Positions 16,534-24,215 of a stretch of DNA of 49,305 nt are shown in pieces. The translations under genes were made by a program, and so were the position numbers. The stretch covers positions 1 to 49,305 of the forward strand of contig JAFTPK010000001.1 of NCBI GenBank assembly GCA_017463325.1. The letters are read 5' to 3'. Position 1 is the first letter of the stretch. Every line of letters starts with the position of its first letter. Origin of the DNA: Clostridia bacterium (lineage in GTDB: Bacteria > Bacillota > Clostridia > Christensenellales > Borkfalkiaceae). The notes under the pieces are model-generated. The model did not search any database and had not been told where the DNA came from. It saw only the letters and a program-made list of their open reading frames with translations.

Positions 16534-17271
16534 TCAACCCTTTAAACGGTTTCTCACTACCTCGTACGCCGCAATGCCCAGCGCCACCGAGGCATTGAGG
16601 GAATTCACCTTGCCCTGCAAGGGCAAAGAAAGCACCTTGTCGCACTTCTCTTTCGTCAGGCGTTTTACACCGCTATCCTCGCCGCCCACGACGAGAGCAA
16701 CGTTCCCTGAAAAATCTTCGGCGTAAATATCCTCCCCGCCCGCTTCGAGCGCGTATATCCAGTAGCCGTTTTTCTGTAAAACCTCGATCGCGTGATTGAG
16801 CGACGGCACTTTCGCCACTTTCATATGCTCCGCCGCGCCCGCCGAAATGCGGATCACACTCTCGGTCACGGACGCGCCCCCCATTTTAGGAATGACCACG
16901 CCGTCCGCGCCCGCGCACTCCGCGACACGCAAAATACTGCCGAGGTTATGCACGTCCTCAATTCCGTCGCAAAGCACGATAAAGCCGCCCTTTTCACTCT
17001 TCTTTTCCGCGATAATATCGTCCAAATCAAAATATTCGTAGTCTGTCGTGAACGCAATCACGCCTTGGTGGCGGCGGGTTTCGCTCAGCTTATCCAGCGC
17101 ACGCTTGTCCACAAATTGAACGCGTACGTCTTTCTTTCTTGCCTCGGCAAAGATCAGAGAAAGCGAGCCTTGCGGCGCGTTCCCCTTTTCCCCTTTTTCA
17201 AGCATGATCTTTTCAATGGGTTTTCCCGTTTTCAATAATTCGATAACAGCGTTTCTTCCTTCCGTTTTCAT
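16534..17271 (-). CDS. rlmB: 23S rRNA (guanosine-2'-O)-methyltransferase RlmB
   Basis: A 245-residue SPOUT-class methyltransferase. The N-terminal substrate-binding domain begins MKTEGRNAVIELL; the three SpoU motifs are NLGSILRVAECAGADGVVIP, ALVVGGEDSGVKRLT and LSLPLQGKVNSLNASVALGI. It methylates G2251 (E. coli numbering) in the 23S P-loop. I use ATG at 17271, with GAGG/AAAGG upstream; a GTG at 17286 overlapping the mrnC stop is an alternative that adds 5 residues. Confidence 0.94.
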   Translation of the reverse strand: MKTEGRNAVIELLKTGKPIEKIMLEKGEKGNAPQGSLSLIFAEARKKDVRVQFVDKRALDKLSETRRHQGVIAFTTDYEYFDLDDIIAEKKSEKGGFIVLCDGIEDVHNLGSILRVAECAGADGVVIPKMGGASVTESVIRISAGAAEHMKVAKVPSLNHAIEVLQKNGYWIYALEAGGEDIYAEDFSGNVALVVGGEDSGVKRLTKEKCDKVLSLPLQGKVNSLNASVALGIAAYEVVRNRLKG

Positions 17272-17282
17272 TTGCCTTTTCC

Positions 17283-17720
17283 TCACGGTTTATAAGCGGT
17301 CGCCGCCTTTTCTCCACAAAACAGCGACCCATCTAACGACGAAAGCAGCTCCTCTATACGTCCCTCGTCACCCGTCAAATACAAAAATCCCAGCACCGTT
17401 TCAAAGCCCGTCGAGCGGTTATAATCCACAGCCGAAGCATTCTTGCTCTTCGTGGCTTTTTTCGCGTTGCGACCGCGGCGATACAGCTCTGCCTCTTCTT
17501 CCGTTAAACGGGGCAGGAGAGTTTCAAGAAAATCGCTCTGCCCTTTCGCGGAAACGATTCGCGAAGCGGCGCGCTGAAATTCGGACGCACGTCCCTCCCC
17601 CGAACAAACCAAGCGCGAACGCACGTACAGCGAATAGACCGCGTCACCCACGAACGCAAGCACGACGGGATTTAATTGTTTCGCCGCCGTTTTATCAAGC
17701 GGTCTTTCAAAGCCAGTCAA
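17283..17720 (-). CDS. mrnC: Mini-ribonuclease III
   Basis: A 145-residue RNase III-like domain without a dsRNA-binding domain. Catalytic signature: N-P-V-V-L-A-F-V-G-D-A-V-Y-S-L-Y-V-R, followed by RRGRNAK and the second acidic helix GFETVLGFLYLTGDEGRI. It matures 23S rRNA termini. The start is placed at TTG 17720 because GAGGG lies 7 bases upstream and a good promoter at 17746-17774 puts the mRNA 5' end downstream of the only in-frame ATG (17813). First gene of mrnC-rlmB-sigH-dnaX-ybaB-recR. Confidence 0.93.
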   Translation of the reverse strand: MTGFERPLDKTAAKQLNPVVLAFVGDAVYSLYVRSRLVCSGEGRASEFQRAASRIVSAKGQSDFLETLLPRLTEEEAELYRRGRNAKKATKSKNASAVDYNRSTGFETVLGFLYLTGDEGRIEELLSSLDGSLFCGEKAATAYKP

Positions 17721-17745
17721 TCTATTTCCCTCGATTTTTTGTTTT

Positions 17746-17774
17746 ATTATACCACACCGCGCGAAAAATGACAA
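17746..17774 (-). promoter_or_regulatory. Promoter of the mrnC-rlmB-sigH-dnaX-ybaB-recR block
   Basis: On the minus strand TTGTCA (17769-17774) and TATAAT (17746-17751), spacer 17. It fixes the mrnC start downstream. Confidence 0.85.
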
Positions 17775-17802
17775 GCGATTACACGGCGTTGCAGGAGGAA
17801 AA

Positions 17803-18510
17803 TTACGCCCCACCCTCTATGAGGGTGAAGTAATCGGCAATTCCCGCCACCACGGCAACGGCAACGGCGCGCTGAAAACTATCGCTAATAAGCAGCTCTT
17901 CGTCCTTTGGCGAGGATAAAAAACCACATTCGACGATCACGGCGGGCACTAAAAAGCGTAGCATGAAATAATCCTCCGCTTTTTCCTTGCGCCCCTTTAC
18001 CCCCTTGGGCGCATACAAATCGTTCAAACGCCTTTGCAGCGACGAGGCAAGCGCCGCGCCCTTTTCGCTGCTCGGAGAATAAAAGACCTGCCCGCCCCGC
18101 GAAGAGGCTGCGGGGTAAAAATTTTGGTGAATAGATAACACGAGGGTGGGCGACGCCTCCTCGACAATCTGTTTCCGTTTTTCCATATCCCGTCTTTTAA
18201 AGCCTTTTGCCGTCGTATCGTACAGGCCGCCCTCCGTCTTTCGCGTCATCACCACCTCGAAGCCCGCCTCCGTCAATTCAGACTTGATCTTAAAGGCGAT
18301 TTGCAAATTCAAATCGCTCTCCTTTACCCCCGTGGTTTTTCCCATAACGCCGCCGTCAATCCCGCCATGCCCCGCGTCAAGCACGATTTTCATAGCGGGA
18401 AGCTCTGCCCCCACCGCCACTTCGCCGCCCGCCGCCTTAATACACAAACCAAATGCCCCCAAATAGGCAAAAATCGCTCCCAAGAGGGTCGCTACCGTCT
18501 TTTTTTTCAT
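17803..18510 (-). CDS. cwlD: Germination-type N-acetylmuramoyl-L-alanine amidase CwlD
   Basis: A 235-residue Amidase_3 enzyme with an N-terminal membrane/signal helix (about 5-27). Zinc ligands fit LDAGHGGIDGG (His48), the Glu in GVKESDLNL, and His in LVLSIHQNFY; catalytic Glu in VIVECGFLSSP. CwlD removes stem peptides so muramic-delta-lactam forms in spore cortex, needed for germination. The start at 18510 has no ribosome site; a sigma-E-like -10 (CATACAAT) ends 6 bases upstream. A longer TTG start at 18591 has neither ribosome site nor sensible signal sequence. Its end comes about 30 bases before the mrnC promoter. Confidence 0.93.
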   Translation of the reverse strand: MKKKTVATLLGAIFAYLGAFGLCIKAAGGEVAVGAELPAMKIVLDAGHGGIDGGVMGKTTGVKESDLNLQIAFKIKSELTEAGFEVVMTRKTEGGLYDTTAKGFKRRDMEKRKQIVEEASPTLVLSIHQNFYPAASSRGGQVFYSPSSEKGAALASSLQRRLNDLYAPKGVKGRKEKAEDYFMLRFLVPAVIVECGFLSSPKDEELLISDSFQRAVAVAVVAGIADYFTLIEGGA

Positions 18511-18516
18511 AATAGT

Positions 18517-18524
18517 ATTGTATG
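18517..18524 (-). promoter_or_regulatory. Possible sigma-E -10 box of cwlD
   Basis: CATACAAT on the minus strand matches the known sigma-E -10 consensus (CATACANT). I see no convincing -35 at 14-15 bases. It ends 6 bases before the cwlD ATG. Confidence 0.35.
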
Positions 18525-18628
18525 CGCCAAGTAAAGGTTTTAAAAGTTTTTTTCGTTTTTTACAAAAATCGACGGGGTTTTTCTTTATCAAACATACTAC
18601 GACGAACGTTTTTTGCTATGCTTGGAGC

Positions 18629-18901
18629 ATGAAACTACTCCCTTTACTTACCGCCAACCCCTCACTCGGTGCGTTTTGGCTTATTATGCTCTTTGCGTTT
18701 AGCTTTTTTGCCGTTCATTTGCTACTACTCGCCAAAGCGGGCTGGGAAGCGAAACGGGAAAAGCGGGAAGAAAAATCCCAACCGCCAACCAAAACGGAGG
18801 AGCCTAAAAAGTCGCCAGCACCCGTTTATTACCTTGTAGAAAAAAAGAAAAAGCGGCCGAAAAGCACCTATTCTCAGCCGCGTGAAATTCATTTCAATTA
18901 A
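18629..18901 (+). CDS. Small single-span membrane protein, unknown
   Basis: A 90-residue protein, not recognised. It has a hydrophobic segment at about 12-33 (LGAFWLIMLFAFSFFAVHLL), then a highly charged stretch of Lys/Glu/Arg, a Pro-rich bit (KKSPAPVYYLVEKKKKRPK) and a polar C-terminus (YSQPREIHFN). The layout suggests a short outside N-terminus, one helix and a basic cytosolic tail. GGAG lies unusually close to the ATG (2 bases between), so initiation may be weak. CATACTA at about 18593-18599, a sigma-G/F-like -10, lies upstream without a matching -35. It is convergent with rsfS and divergent from cwlD. Confidence 0.55.
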   Translation: MKLLPLLTANPSLGAFWLIMLFAFSFFAVHLLLLAKAGWEAKREKREEKSQPPTKTEEPKKSPAPVYYLVEKKKKRPKSTYSQPREIHFN

Positions 18902-18920
18902 TACCTGCCCCGCTCGAAAT

Positions 18921-19295
18921 TTATTTTTCGGGCGTTTCTTCTTCGTATTTTTCCAAATTTTGTCCATCCGCCCAGAGCCGTTCCAAATGATAAAAAAGAC
19001 GGGTATCGTCGTTAAAAATATGCACGATCACGTCGCCGTAATCAATGACCGCCCAACGACCGTCGCGTACCCCCTCCGTGCGGGTGGGATCTATCCCGTA
19101 TTCCTTGGAAATGACCTCCTCCACACGCTCGCCCATCGCCTTGATCTGCGGAGCGTTACTCGCGCTCGCAATTACAAAATAGTCGCAAAGCGACGTCTTT
19201 TCCCGCACGTACAGCGTGACGATATCTCTCCCTCGTTTCTCCGACAGGGCTTTACAAATTCTATCCGCAAGTTTTTTACTGTTCATGGTTTCCAT
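18921..19295 (-). CDS. rsfS: Ribosomal silencing factor RsfS
   Basis: A 124-residue RsfS/Iojap protein: ADRICKALSEKRGRDIVTLYV, then TSLCDYFVIASASNAPQIKAMGE, then the family hallmark EGVRDGRWAVIDYGDVIVHIF. It binds L14 and prevents subunit joining in starvation. The first ATG (19295) has AAGGAG 10 bases upstream and lies 20 bases inside the preceding gene, as in many nadD-yqeK-rsfS operons. Confidence 0.96.
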   Translation of the reverse strand: METMNSKKLADRICKALSEKRGRDIVTLYVREKTSLCDYFVIASASNAPQIKAMGERVEEVISKEYGIDPTRTEGVRDGRWAVIDYGDVIVHIFNDDTRLFYHLERLWADGQNLEKYEEETPEK

Positions 19296-20427
19296 TTTTT
19301 TCGTTCTCCTTATAATATTCGTAAGCTTCTTTCGTTAAGCGGTATACCGTTTTTCCCGACCGCTCTAAATATTCCACCGTTTCTTTAAGCGACGCCAGCA
19401 GACATTCCTCGGCGTCTTTTTTTAATAGCTCGCGTAGCCGCTCTACCCCCGCATAGGTGCGCTCCTCCTCCAAAAGATCGGACAAAAATACCAACTTTTC
19501 CAAAGGTGACATTCCCGCGCGCCCGCTCGTATGATAACGGATCGCATTTAAAATATCCTCGTCACGCTCCTCGAAGGCGTGTTCCGCAAGATACGCCCCC
19601 GCAAACTGATGCCAAACGGCGGGCGGCACGTCCTCCTCCACTTGCAACCCCTTTAACAGCGGACTATCGGCGGTCAGGTTTTTCGCACAATCGTGCAGCA
19701 GAGCAGCCTTGATTGCTTTTCGCTCCTCTACGCCAAACCTCGGCGCAAGCTTAGCCGCAAGAAACGCCACCCGCAAGGAGTGATCTTTCCGCTGGGGTTT
19801 TTCCAAAGCAAGCGCCTCTTTTACCCCGTTCATTCGATACGTGCCCCGCTCGTTTAAGAGTTTTGCTACCTCGCCTCCCACGTAGGGCGTAAGCTCCTCT
19901 CCCGCCGCCGCAAGCACTCTTACTTTCGTAGAGGAAAGATTTTTTCCTTGATAGGTCAAGGTAATGAAATCTATGCCGAAGCGGGCGTAAAAATCCGCGT
20001 GCTCCTTTTCCTCCCAGCCGCTTTCCTCCGCGCGAGCGCAAACGGCAAGCGTCGCGTCCAAAAGAATATCCTCGGGATTTTTCCAGTTCGGAAAATCGCG
20101 AAGCATATCCGTACCTACAAGAAAAAACAGCTCGCACGGATCGTATTTTTCCTTGAAATACCGACAGGTTTCAAAGGTGTAGCTTGTACCCCGTTTATGG
20201 ATCTCGTAGCCGCTGACCTCCACCTTGGCAAGGTGCGAAAACGCCGCGCGGCAGGCGGCAAGACGGTCGGCGTCCGAGGCGAGCTTTTTTCCTTTTTTAT
20301 GCGGCGGGCAAGACGCCGGCATAACAAAAAGCGTATCCAGTTGTAAATCCTCTACCGCCCGCTCGGCAAGATGCACGTGCTCGACGTGCACGGGGTCGAA
20401 CGAACCGCCGAATATCCCTATCCGCAT
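19276..20427 (-). CDS. nadD-yqeK: Fused nicotinate-nucleotide adenylyltransferase / YqeK HD hydrolase
   Basis: A 383-residue two-domain protein. Residues 1-195 are NadD: nucleotidyltransferase motif GGSFDPVHVEHV (7-18), PHKKGK (42-47), SSTKVR (165-170); it makes deamido-NAD. Residues ~200-375 are YqeK: His216, HD pair His245-Asp246, later conserved RYHTSGRAGMSPLEK (297-311) and FLSDLLE (314-320). YqeK-type HD proteins split diadenosine tetraphosphate into two ADP. The two are usually separate adjacent genes; here they are one continuous frame joined near residues 196-205. RsfS follows. A good promoter precedes. Confidence 0.95.
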   Translation of the reverse strand: MRIGIFGGSFDPVHVEHVHLAERAVEDLQLDTLFVMPASCPPHKKGKKLASDADRLAACRAAFSHLAKVEVSGYEIHKRGTSYTFETCRYFKEKYDPCELFFLVGTDMLRDFPNWKNPEDILLDATLAVCARAEESGWEEKEHADFYARFGIDFITLTYQGKNLSSTKVRVLAAAGEELTPYVGGEVAKLLNERGTYRMNGVKEALALEKPQRKDHSLRVAFLAAKLAPRFGVEERKAIKAALLHDCAKNLTADSPLLKGLQVEEDVPPAVWHQFAGAYLAEHAFEERDEDILNAIRYHTSGRAGMSPLEKLVFLSDLLEEERTYAGVERLRELLKKDAEECLLASLKETVEYLERSGKTVYRLTKEAYEYYKENEKNGNHEQ

Positions 20428-20444
20428 TCTTTTCTCCTTTTTTT

Positions 20445-20473
20445 ATTATACTATATTGTGAAATTTTTTTCAA
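20445..20473 (-). promoter_or_regulatory. Promoter of nadD-yqeK
   Basis: On the minus strand TTGAAA (20468-20473) and TATAAT (20445-20450), spacer 17, followed by AAGGAG. Confidence 0.85.
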
Positions 20474-20509
20474 GGTTTGAAAGCAGGTTTTTTCGGCAAA
20501 AATTAAAGC

Positions 20510-21259
20510 ATGAAAAAATCTGCCTATTATTCCGATTTACTCTTTGCTTTTCTTGCCCCCGCCGTTTTATTGTTATGCTATCTACGCTATCTTCGGGTGC
20601 CGCTATTTCCCGCCGCCCTCGTCGCTATTTTAGCGGGCGGTGCCATCGCCCTTCTCCTTTCTTTCTTTTTGAAACGAAAACGGGACGCCGTGTTTTTGAA
20701 ACGCACGGAAACGGAAGAGGCGGAAAAGCTCGCTTTGCATCTTTGTATGCTCTCCAAAAAAGAGCTTGCCGTCTTTTTTGCAGACGCCCTCTTCGGCGAC
20801 GGAAACGTTTTTGTAAAAAACGGGGAATGTTTCGCCTTTTTTGGGGGAGAGCTGATTTTATTACAATTTTCCCCCGATCCGCTGACCGCCGAGCGAGTGC
20901 TCCCCCTTTTAAAGGAAAGCGCGGAATCGCCCGTCCTTTACTGCCGCGCGCTAAATAGCGAAGCGGAAAGCTTTTGCGCCCGTTTCGGCGTGAGCGTTAA
21001 AACAGCCCCTGCCGTGTACGCTCTACTTAAAAAACAGGGCAAGCTCCCTAATGCGTACCGCAGCGAACGGGCGTTTCAAAAGAAAAAACGGCTCTCCCTT
21101 TCTTTGCGGTTTTCCAAGCGTTTCGCCTCCCGCTTTTTCGCAAGCGGCGTGTTTTTGCTCCTCTTCTCCCTCTTCGTGCCCTTTCCTTATTATTATCTGC
21201 TCTTCGGCGGGATTTTACTAACCGCCTCTCTATTCGTCCGCGTATTCGGTCACGCTTAA
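20510..21259 (+). CDS. Membrane protein with central soluble domain, unknown
   Basis: A 249-residue protein I do not recognise. It has two N-terminal hydrophobic segments (about 8-27 and 32-53), a soluble middle domain of about 140 residues (55-200) rich in L, A and E with short beta-like stretches (F-F-G-G-E-L-I-L-L-Q-F, P-V-L-Y-C-R-A-L), and two C-terminal hydrophobic segments (about 206-224, 226-246) after a basic K-K-K-R patch. This hairpin-domain-hairpin layout suggests a cytosolic domain held at the membrane. No clear ribosome site is seen. Its end overlaps the convergent nnr gene by 30 bases. Confidence 0.6.
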   Translation: MKKSAYYSDLLFAFLAPAVLLLCYLRYLRVPLFPAALVAILAGGAIALLLSFFLKRKRDAVFLKRTETEEAEKLALHLCMLSKKELAVFFADALFGDGNVFVKNGECFAFFGGELILLQFSPDPLTAERVLPLLKESAESPVLYCRALNSEAESFCARFGVSVKTAPAVYALLKKQGKLPNAYRSERAFQKKKRLSLSLRFSKRFASRFFASGVFLLLFSLFVPFPYYYLLFGGILLTASLFVRVFGHA

Positions 21260-22759
21260 AAACGCCTCGCCAAGCGCCTCGACGATATCGCTTGCAAGCA
21301 GGGAATGTTCACCGTGAATCTTTGTGGCAATTTCAGCCGCACAGCCACAAAGATACGCCCCCGCCGTCGCCGCCTCGAACGGGGAAAGCTTCATAGCGGC
21401 AAGCCCCGCCAGTACCCCCGAAAGCACGTCGCCGCTACCGCCCTTGGCTTGCCCCGCCGTGCCCGTCACCGTCACCGCCGTACGGTTGCCGTCCGTGACG
21501 ATACTCGACGCCCCTTTCAAAAGCAACGTAACGCCGTGCCTTTTCGCAAACTCCTCCGCTAAGGCAAGGTCGTTTTCGAGCACCTCCGCTGTGGAAACGC
21601 CGACAAGGCGTGCAAATTCCAACGGGTGCGGGGTCAAAATTACGCCGCAAGAGCGACCGGCAAAAATTTCCTCTAACCTTGCCGCGGAATATTCCGCAAG
21701 CGAGGTGAGCGCGTCGGCGTCAACGATCAGCGTGCCCGAATGGTTTTGAATAAGATATTCCGTGAGCTTCGCCACCTCCTCCGATACACCTAAGCCCATA
21801 CCCACAGCCAAACCGCCGCCCGGGATCGCGGCTAAAATTTCCTCGTTAAACGCAGCCATGCCCCCGTCGTTTAAAGGAGAAAGCAAAATTTCGGGCGTCT
21901 TTAAAAGGAAATAGGGAAGAATGGCACTCGGCGTATACAAACGGGTATAGCCCGCGCCGCTCCTTGCCGCCGCCCGCGCCGCCAAATAAGCCGCGCCCGT
22001 ATATTTTTCGCTCCCTGCCACGATACTTGCCACGCCGTAATTGCCCTTATGAGTGTTGCGTTTGCGGCGGGGAATGACTTCCGCCACCTCCCGTTTTCCT
22101 ACAAGGTAAGCGTAGCCGTTGCCCTCCAAATCAAAATCGGGCAAGCAAATGCCGATATCTGCTCTTTGCAATTTTCCGCAATAGTCCAGTCCGTCCCCAA
22201 GCACCGCGCCCGTTTTGATCTCGCCGATACAAAGCGTGACGTCGGCGTTCACCGCCGCCCCTTTTACAAGCCCGTTGGTGCCAGGCACCCCCGACGGAAT
22301 ATCCGCGGAAAGCACCTTTGTCCCCCGCTTTTTGAGAACGTTGATTTTCTTAATAACGCTTTCTGCCGCCTCGTCCCCGCGCGAGGCGTACCCCGTGCCA
22401 AACAGGCAGTCAATCACGAGCGAATAGCCGCCGTCGGGCATTTCCTTTAAAATCTTTCCGCCGTTGATCTCGAATTCGGCGCGGTTGATTTGACAATCCT
22501 CCGTCTGCTTCGCCCCGAACGGATAGGCGTCCACCGTCCTACCGGCATTGAGCAGCTTACGGCCGCAACAATACCCGTCGCCGCCGTTATTCCCGCCGCC
22601 GCAAACGAGCAAAATTTTCCCTTTCGGCGAAAGCTCCTTTGCAAGCTGAAACAATGCCTCCCCCGCCCTTTCCATCAATTCGAGCGAAGGAACCCCAAGG
22701 CGTTCGATCGTGAACGCGTCCGCTTCGCGCATTTGTTTTGTCGTCAATAAATAGTTCAC
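21230..22759 (-). CDS. nnr: Bifunctional NAD(P)H-hydrate epimerase / ADP-dependent dehydratase
   Basis: About 509 residues. The N-terminal YjeF_N epimerase domain has M-R-E-A-D near the start, LLVCGGGNNGGDGY, and DCLFGTG. The C-terminal ribokinase-like dehydratase has VAGSEKYTGAAYLAARAA, VDADAL, LTPHPLEFARL and AGQAKGGSGDVLSGVLAG. Together they repair damaged NADH/NADPH hydrates. I choose GTG at 22759 (GTGA overlap with the birA stop, GAGG 9 bases upstream) rather than TTG at 22768, which would sit against its own ribosome site. Confidence 0.95.
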   Translation of the reverse strand: MNYLLTTKQMREADAFTIERLGVPSLELMERAGEALFQLAKELSPKGKILLVCGGGNNGGDGYCCGRKLLNAGRTVDAYPFGAKQTEDCQINRAEFEINGGKILKEMPDGGYSLVIDCLFGTGYASRGDEAAESVIKKINVLKKRGTKVLSADIPSGVPGTNGLVKGAAVNADVTLCIGEIKTGAVLGDGLDYCGKLQRADIGICLPDFDLEGNGYAYLVGKREVAEVIPRRKRNTHKGNYGVASIVAGSEKYTGAAYLAARAAARSGAGYTRLYTPSAILPYFLLKTPEILLSPLNDGGMAAFNEEILAAIPGGGLAVGMGLGVSEEVAKLTEYLIQNHSGTLIVDADALTSLAEYSAARLEEIFAGRSCGVILTPHPLEFARLVGVSTAEVLENDLALAEEFAKRHGVTLLLKGASSIVTDGNRTAVTVTGTAGQAKGGSGDVLSGVLAGLAAMKLSPFEAATAGAYLCGCAAEIATKIHGEHSLLASDIVEALGEAFLSVTEYADE

Positions 22760-23466
22760 GCTTTCCAACCTCGCAACGTTACTTCTCCCGCGTAAAATTC
22801 TCTTTTTTCTCCACCCATGTACGCAATCAATCCCCCTCTTTCGTTTACAGAAAGGAGGGTTGCCTCCTCCGTTTTTCCCTCGAAAGCGAGGGTGACCTTT
22901 TCCCCCAAATACCCAAGCCGCGCGGTATACTCAACAAAGGAAAAAGGAGAAAAAAACGCCGTGCGAAAGCCCTCCTCTACCTCTAAAATATCCACCTCTT
23001 CCCCAAGCTCCAAACAAACGGAGGTGGCAATCGAAGAAAGCTCGGGCGGGAGAGGGTTGTTAATATTTAGCCCTACTCCGACGATCAAGGAGGAAAGAAA
23101 TTTTCCCTGCAACTGATTTTCAATTAGGATCCCGCAAATCTTTTTTCCCCTAACGTGGATATCGTTCGGCCATTTGATTGTCGGAGAAATGCCAAGTCCC
23201 TCCAAAGTTTTGCAAACGGCGACAGCCGAACGCGCCATAACGAGAAAGGCGTTTTCGGCAAGAAAATTTTCGGGATACAAAAGCATGGATAAATACAGCC
23301 CGCCTTTTTCAGAAGAAAAGCTCCTACCCTTGGTACCCTTTCCCATAGGTTGCGACTTAGCCACGACGAACAAATTTTCCTTTTCGCCGCGCTTTTCCTT
23401 ACAATATTCCTGCGTTGAAGCGAGCGTTTCAAAGCGCAACGTTTTTAAGCTGCTTGCGTTGATCAT
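22756..23466 (-). CDS. birA: Biotin-[acetyl-CoA-carboxylase] ligase
   Basis: A 236-residue biotin protein ligase lacking the N-terminal DNA-binding domain, so it does not act as a repressor. The LPLAT-like core shows TLASTQEYCKE, the biotinyl-AMP loop GKGTKGRSFSSEKGGLYLS (G-x-G-x-x-x-R), IKWPNDIHVRGKKICGILIE and VGVGLNIN; a small C-terminal SH3-like domain follows. It attaches biotin to carboxylases. The start overlaps the recX stop by 4 bases. Confidence 0.95.
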   Translation of the reverse strand: MINASSLKTLRFETLASTQEYCKEKRGEKENLFVVAKSQPMGKGTKGRSFSSEKGGLYLSMLLYPENFLAENAFLVMARSAVAVCKTLEGLGISPTIKWPNDIHVRGKKICGILIENQLQGKFLSSLIVGVGLNINNPLPPELSSIATSVCLELGEEVDILEVEEGFRTAFFSPFSFVEYTARLGYLGEKVTLAFEGKTEEATLLSVNERGGLIAYMGGEKREFYAGEVTLRGWKA

Positions 23467-24083
23467 TCGTCCGCCTCCTTGATTTTACCGAGCGCACTTT
23501 TCGCCACGTCATAATCGAAGCCCTTAGACAAAAGATAGCGATAGCCCTTTTGCAAGGTAGCTGTATCAAGCTCTTTTCCGCGCAAATATTTTTCAAGAAT
23601 ACGGCTTGCCGCCGCAAGCTGATCTTCGCCGTCCACCCCTAAAAGGGCGCGCTCGGCGTCCGCTTCGGAAACCCCTTTTCCTCGAAGCTCCATTTTTAAA
23701 AGCAATTTCCCCTTACTCTTGGATTTTTCCTCGACGTATTTTTTCGCGTACGCCGCGTCGTTGACGAAATCGTAGCCGCGCATTTTTTCAAGCACGTAGT
23801 CAACGACGGCGGGCAAGTACCCCTTTCCCGCAAGATACTCCGCGATCTGCTTTTCCGTTTTCGCGCTCGACGAAATATGGGTGAGCGCCTTATCGAGGGC
23901 AACCCGTTTTTCGCTTTCAAGCTGTAACTTGGAAAGTTCCTCTGCCGAAACCGTTTGCCCCACCTTTAAACGGTTTTTGACCACGACCTCTAATTTCATG
24001 CCGCAACAAAACCGCCCGTCCACGAAAATATTGCAACGGGTTTTGTCCTTGACTTGTGGGGTGATGGAAGTGATCTCGCTCAT
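23463..24083 (-). CDS. recX: RecA regulator RecX
   Basis: A 206-residue RecX with an N-terminal extension and three repeated three-helix units (AEYLAGKGYLPAVVDYVLEKMRGYDFVNDAAYAKKYVE; LKMELRGKGVSEADAERAL; GYRYLLSKGFDYDVAKSALG). It modulates RecA filaments. First gene of recX-birA-nnr, with ATGA-type overlap to birA and an AAGGAG site. Confidence 0.92.
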   Translation of the reverse strand: MSEITSITPQVKDKTRCNIFVDGRFCCGMKLEVVVKNRLKVGQTVSAEELSKLQLESEKRVALDKALTHISSSAKTEKQIAEYLAGKGYLPAVVDYVLEKMRGYDFVNDAAYAKKYVEEKSKSKGKLLLKMELRGKGVSEADAERALLGVDGEDQLAAASRILEKYLRGKELDTATLQKGYRYLLSKGFDYDVAKSALGKIKEADE

Positions 24084-24104
24084 ACCTGCTCCTTATTTCT
24101 TATT

Positions 24105-24133
24105 ATTGTACCATTCCCTTAAAAAAAAGTCAA
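24105..24133 (-). promoter_or_regulatory. Promoter of recX-birA-nnr
   Basis: On the minus strand TTGACT (24128-24133) and TACAAT (24105-24110), spacer 17. Confidence 0.88.
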
Positions 24134-24152
24134 CCTGTGGCGCGAAATACCG

Positions 24153-24181
24153 TTTACATTTTTTTAAAAAAGTGCTACAAT
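24153..24181 (+). promoter_or_regulatory. Promoter of the phosphoribosyltransferase gene
   Basis: TTTACA (24153-24158) and TACAAT (24176-24181), spacer 17, diverging from the recX promoter 20 bases away. Confidence 0.85.
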
Positions 24182-24215
24182 GATAGTATCACAATGGATA
24201 AGGAGAATTATTTGT

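Noticed and set aside
16534..18591. Insertion sequences, phage genes or integrase sites in the housekeeping blocks
   Set aside because: No transposase, integrase or target-site duplications were seen anywhere in the window; the only repeat-like element is at 32740-32860.
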